Source of the DNA: Phoronis australis
Taxonomy: Eukaryota > Phoronida > Phoronidae
DNA length: 46,860 nt
NCBI GenBank assembly: GCA_002633005.1
Contig: NMRA01000651.1
Span: forward strand, 120,096 to 166,955
Direction: 5' to 3'
Shown: positions 43,541 to 46,860 of the stretch, piece after piece
How the letters are laid out: each line of letters begins with the position of its first letter
Position numbering within the stretch: the first letter of the stretch is position 1
Program-made: the position numbers and the translations under genes
Notes under the pieces: generated by a model
Seen by the model: only the letters and a program-made list of their open reading frames with translations
Told to the model about the DNA's origin: nothing
Databases searched by the model: none

Positions 43541-44062
43541 CGCAATGTCAACTTCAGCTTTGTTTATCGCAGTGAGCCTCGCTTTGGATTTTAATGTCCG
43601 TCGCGTGAATTAGGTCTATTTTGCAATTTCACCCAAACCTCATTCTGACCTATGTTAATGCACTTTCTGTGTCTCAGATGAATAATAAAAGCAGTACAAG
43701 TATTTTTATCTCCGTGTCATATGATGGGTCCTATTGTGTTTACACATATTTATTGTTTCACTTTAATTGCCCTAAAGCGGTAATCACACATGACAGTTTA
43801 GGAGGCTTTTTAAAAACTTTTCAAATTTTCTCCAAATTTTAAAGAGCTAACTAGGGTTTTAAAGTATTATTTTATATCAAAGTTACATAGGAAAGCCATT
43901 GTTGATATCTGTATATTGGCCAAAACCATATTAAGTACTCTTCAAAGGAGCTAAACACAATGAAAAAAACTTTTGAGTGGTTGAATTACAAAGTAATTAA
44001 ATAATTGGGCGGACGGTAGGGAAATTACAAGACAAAAAAGGTTTTAAGTGAAAAAAGTCCCT

Positions 44063-44098
44063 TCATGGCTTCCATACAGATTTTCTTGGAACAACCCT
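44063..44098. mobile_element. Fragment of a family F end
   Basis: The reverse complement reads AGGGTTGTTCCAAGAAAATC TGTATGGAAG, matching the left end of the element at 40555. No partner end was found. Confidence 0.55.
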
Positions 44099-44124
44099 AA
44101 AACAATTAAGTACGATGCAACAAA

Positions 44125-44175
44125 CAGGGCTTGGAATGACCCATGACAAAAAAGAGGAAAATTTTACGGCCCTAG
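44125..44175. mobile_element. 51-bp internally deleted family C derivative
   Basis: It begins CAGGGCTTGGAATGACCCAT GACAAAAAA, the reverse complement of the right end of the 17336-17810 element. It closes GGAAAATTTTACGGCCCTA, a degraded version of that element's other end (GGAAAATTCCAAGCCCTG). Both ends are present and nearly all the interior is gone. Confidence 0.6.
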
Positions 44176-45044
44176 ATACACATTTCAATCTAAACCATAC
44201 CTCAACAGATTGAAAGTTACTGTGTCATGTTGGAAAAAACGCACTCATCTTAAGCAGTCCTTGATATCTATTTCAGCAACAACAATGAAGGCAATTAGAT
44301 GCAACAAAAAATATTTTTTAAAATTAAAATAACGATAATGATGAAAAATTTGCAGTCTGAGTGGCAGGAGCTTATTCTTGATTTGTTGCACTGAGGGAGA
44401 CCAATAAAATCATTTTCAATTCTTATAATTACGATACAAAATTACACAGAAAATGAAAATCGATCCATAGATTATCTAGAAAACCTGAAATACCTACAAA
44501 TTTAATTCCAACAAAAATTTTAATTCCAATGCAAATGAAAAAAATTCAAGACGAAAACCTGTGGCTCATACCCCAACTGTTAGCATGGAAAAATGAAAGT
44601 CAAAAACAACATAGTTTATAGAATGCATCAATCACAATCCTAAGTTGGCCAAACAGTAATTAGAGGAGTTAATTGTTCATAAGCCACGCTGGTGGAGAAG
44701 AAACTATGTGACATAAGAAATAACTATCACCGAGGACACTGAAAATAGTCGGGCAGAATTTTTAAACAATGGCTTAGTCCAATCAGATCATTCAGAATCT
44801 GTCGCGTGATCACTTCTCTAAAACTGCAAAACTCGAATCACAAAATAGAACACGAAAAATGTCAAAATAAATTGAAATACATAAAAGGCGATTTAAACTC
44901 ATTTGCAGTAACGAAAATAGCACTTTGTATCCCGGTTTCGGCGGCACGTAGAAAATCGCACCCAAGCGGTCAGGCCTAGACTTAGGCTTAGGGGCTTAGC
45001 AGTCAACGGCAATGGGCGTGCCTTTGGGATCAAACAAAAGAATT

Positions 45045-45380
45045 TCATACATCGCTCACATCACACGATTCCAATCCAAAGAATAACCGGTTACGGTTGA
45101 ATTTCCTTTCAGGAAGCGTTGTTATTTCTAGAGTTTCATTGTTTTCAGTCGGTCCTCCGACTCCCAACTTAGTCCGAGGCGACTCGCCGACGCACTCCAT
45201 AATTGTTCCTCTCTCAAAGTTTACAGAACACAAACCTTGACTTATGTTGTTTGTGAAGACATTGACCATTAGTTTATCCACTTTTCCATGAAATATTCTG
45301 TCTACTCCACGCTCAACGCATTTTTGACCGCAGAATCGCACTATTTGTCGCCGTGATTTTATACCAAATGCAGATGCCAT
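45045..45380 (-). CDS. Unidentified ORF, 111 residues, possible separate gene or first exon
   Basis: It starts at an ATG in TCATCAATGG (45380). It reads MASAFGIKSRRQIVRFCGQK, CVERGVDRIFHGKVDKL, then MVNVFTNNISQGLC, to a stop at 45045. I do not recognise it. It is basic at the N-terminus with three Cys early on, and lacks a signal peptide or membrane segment. In its favour are its length, its composition and a perfect CRE about 62 bp upstream of the ATG. It lies on the same strand as the receptor, between two of its exons. It could be a first exon with a donor inside it (AAG|GTTTGT near 45234) or a chance ORF. Confidence 0.4.
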   Translation of the reverse strand: MASAFGIKSRRQIVRFCGQKCVERGVDRIFHGKVDKLMVNVFTNNISQGLCSVNFERGTIMECVGESPRTKLGVGGPTENNETLEITTLPERKFNRNRLFFGLESCDVSDV

Positions 45381-45441
45381 TGATGAACCACACTATCCCT
45401 GAGACACAGGCGCTTGAATTTAACAGTTCCTCGATTGTCTC

Positions 45442-45449
45442 TGACGTCA
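45442..45449. promoter_or_regulatory. Perfect CRE (TGACGTCA)
   Basis: The full 8-bp palindromic cAMP-response element lies 62 bp upstream of the ATG at 45380 (reverse strand), the usual spacing for a promoter-proximal CRE. Chance occurrence in a window this long is possible (about one in 65 kb per random sequence). Confidence 0.45.
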
Positions 45450-45524
45450 CTAACTACTAAGAAAGCATGTTTCTTGTATATGGTTACAAGTCATCGCGAA
45501 ATTCGAGCGCCTGTGATCCACAAT

Positions 45525-45722
45525 TACAATTTTCGTTCCTCCGAAACATAAAGAGCAGTTTCCGCTTTTCGAGCCGTCAGCAACGCCGCGCTGAGAAACC
45601 AATTTGCCGCGATAATTGTATGGCAAATCCGATTTTTTCCGCGGAAGTATAACGAAAATACGCGGAGGGAATAAAAGAAAAAAAGCAGAAATTCGCATTT
45701 CCGCGGAAAATTCCAAGCCTTG
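45525..45722 (-). mobile_element. Family C TIR element, copy 2, truncated, reverse orientation
   Basis: Read on the reverse strand from 45722: CAAGGCTTGGAATTTTCCGC, then GCGAATTTC, AAAAATCGGATTTG, CGCGGCAAATT, CGAAAAGCGGAA and CTCTTTATGTTTCGGAGGAA. This matches the left 200 bp of the element at 17336. The right part with the second end is absent. Confidence 0.8.
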
Positions 45723-45781
45723 AACAAACCATTAATGTCTTCTCAATAAAAAGTCAAAGCACTGTTTTGATAAAAACTTAC

Positions 45782-45874
45782 TTTTTTGAGGCGCAGGTGT
45801 TGGAATGACTGGTTCGTCCTCAGACAGGATCAAGGTCAGTGATACCAGCCCAAATCTACGGTCGCCTTTGATGT
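45782..45874 (-). CDS. Receptor juxtamembrane exon (first visible)
   Basis: Between acceptor TTTTTTAG and donor AAA|GTAAGT it encodes IKGDRRFGLVSLTLILSED then EPVIPTPAPQK (93 nt). Both ends are in phase 1, the usual phase for extracellular module exons. A Pro-rich stalk follows a beta-rich piece, as expected just outside a membrane. It joins the transmembrane exon at 40068 in frame. The 5.7-kb intron is full of transposons. Earlier exons lie past the right edge. The module type is not recognised. Confidence 0.75.
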
Positions 45875-45887
45875 CTAAAAAATAGTT

Positions 45888-45985
45888 AAGCTACACTGCA
45901 CTACAAAATAGACTACATTGCACTACAAAATAGTTAGGCTACACTGCACTACGAAATAGGCTACACAGCACTACAAGAGACATAA
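45888..45985. repeat. About 23-bp minisatellite, CTACACTGCACTACAAAATAG
   Basis: Four degenerate units of (G)CTACA(C/T)TGCACTAC(A/G)AAATAG lie in tandem, in the intron just upstream (on the gene's strand) of the juxtamembrane exon. Confidence 0.9.
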
Positions 45986-45989
45986 AGCA

Positions 45990-46736
45990 TAAGACTGCCA
46001 AAGTTTTGCCTGCATGTAATGTTTTCCAATTGCAGGCAGTAATGATTTCTTCATGCTATGAACATTCCCACTAAATAAGATTGGTCCTAACCCCAGTGGT
46101 TAAGGTAAACGGTAGGGTATGGAAAATTGAACTAGACCGTATTCATCCACCTTGGCTGAGTCGCGCTCGGCTCAAGATCAAAGGGATGCCGCCAAGCTGC
46201 TCTAGTCATTGAGTCACGAGCGAGGATAATTGGCTTCGCTCATGCGGATACGATCAGCTGATTACAATCTAGCTAGCAGACTGTACTTTTTATGGAGAGG
46301 GTTTTACGTAGTTTTTACTGTAATATTTGAAAAGAGGAGCGAAAACAAATATGAGTACAACTTTGAATTTTTCAAATCGGCCCAGGATAAGAGATTTTGC
46401 AACACAGCATCACTCACGATTACTTTCATTCGGCGCGCATTAATACAAAAATATAGGACCCAAGTTATTTAGATTTTGGAACACATGCATTGCAATCATA
46501 TTCAAAATACGTTTATTATGAATCTTACAAGCTGTAAAACGACGTTGTTAATTTCATTGTGTTCATTCATTGTCTTCCGTCAAATTGGCAATTTCCGAGA
46601 TGTGATCTGCGGCGTGCGCGTATGTGTACAAAACACGTGATTGTTATGTTCCTGAAGTACGAAAATTAAGAAGGCTTTAACATGCCGTTATTATTGACAG
46701 GGACACGATAAAACGAATTTGAATTTTGACTATAGT
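45990..46736. other. No gene seen
   Basis: I searched both strands for further receptor exons and saw none with splice sites. The ORF at 46230-46472 has no motif. Confidence 0.45.
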
Positions 46737-46860
46737 CTTGATACAGCGATCTGACTGACCAATGCGTCAGTGTCTCCGTTAGACCCAGAAATTTCACACA
46801 GCCCGGGTAGTTCATTTCATCCCCAACATGTAGATCGAGCCTTGGACTATTAATACTCCA
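46737..46860. repeat. Family A interspersed repeat, copy 3, cut by the window edge
   Basis: CTCCGTTAGACCCAGAAATT, TCACACAGCCCGGGTAG and CAACATGTAGATCGA follow the same order as 1000-1085 and 8540-8610. It continues past the right edge. Confidence 0.7.

Larger units (their letters stand above)
41798..43620. mobile_element. 1.8-kb TIR element with THAP and SWIM-like coding relics
   Basis: The left end reads ATAGACCTAATTCACGCCGA. The reverse complement of the right end reads ATAGACCTAATTCACGCGAC. About 25 bases further in, both show CGAGGCTC(G/A)CT(A/G)CGATA, so the inverted ends extend about 55 bp with divergence. Coding relics point inward from both ends (41860-42085, +, THAP; 43530-43100, -, SWIM-like). 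A family D MITE with a 7-bp duplication (42509-42775) is nested in the middle. The target duplication was not identified. Confidence 0.7.
43621..45044. other. AT-rich receptor intron sequence
   Basis: There is no coding segment. It contains a family F end fragment (44063-44098) and a tiny family C derivative (44125-44175), listed separately. Confidence 0.5.

Noticed and set aside
1-46860. tRNA, rRNA or snRNA genes
   Set aside because: I looked for T-loop GTTCRAATCC-type words with matching arms and for conserved snRNA starts and found none that hold.

Overview
This is a stretch of an animal nuclear genome, roughly 60% AT by eye. It has spliced genes with GT-AG introns, dense interspersed repeats, many minisatellites and one assembly gap (24662-24965, inside a trinucleotide repeat). 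The repeat styles (hAT ends starting CAGGGGCGGATC, THAP-domain relics, tandem-module elements built like the bivalve 'pearl' family) suggest a marine invertebrate. I cannot name the species.

Two genes can be read with confidence. On the + strand, eleven exons between 21299 and 35202 join in one continuous frame (1326 nt, 441 codons plus stop). They encode the C-terminal part of CPSF2 (CPSF100), a subunit of the mRNA 3'-end cleavage and polyadenylation complex. A polyadenylation signal follows at 35490. The N-terminal metallo-beta-lactamase half was not found in the 21 kb upstream. On the - strand, four exons between 45874 and 37648 join in frame and encode the end of a single-pass membrane receptor. 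They give a juxtamembrane piece, a transmembrane helix and a cytoplasmic tail with two NPxY-type motifs (FDNPMY and FENPVY), as in endocytic receptors of the LDL-receptor type. Its extracellular part lies beyond the right edge. A third, unidentified ORF (45045-45380, -) starts 62 bp from a perfect CRE site and lies inside the receptor's first visible intron.

Region by region: 1-5050 is an antisense non-LTR retrotransposon (LINE), split by a family A repeat that is itself split by a DNA element. 5160-9110 holds family B and A repeats. 9110-21298 holds a foldback MITE, a 26-unit minisatellite, a 1.5 kb terminal-inverted-repeat (TIR) element, a 475-bp TIR element with 6-bp flanking repeats, a THAP relic and a third family B copy. 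21299-35500 is CPSF2; its introns carry five or more minisatellites, a (CAT)n tract and a decayed hAT transposase. 35862-36889 is a divergent reverse-strand family B element. 37050-45900 is the receptor gene, whose large intron is filled by at least two TIR elements. One of these (about 41798-43620) carries a THAP domain at one end and a SWIM-like coding relic at the other, pointing inward from opposite ends. The window ends in a third family A copy.

Apart from the two genes, most of the structure comes from layered mobile elements. The best candidates for something undescribed are the THAP/SWIM element, the hairpin-ended family B modules, and a minisatellite of tandem 5' splice-site sequences directly after a CPSF2 exon.
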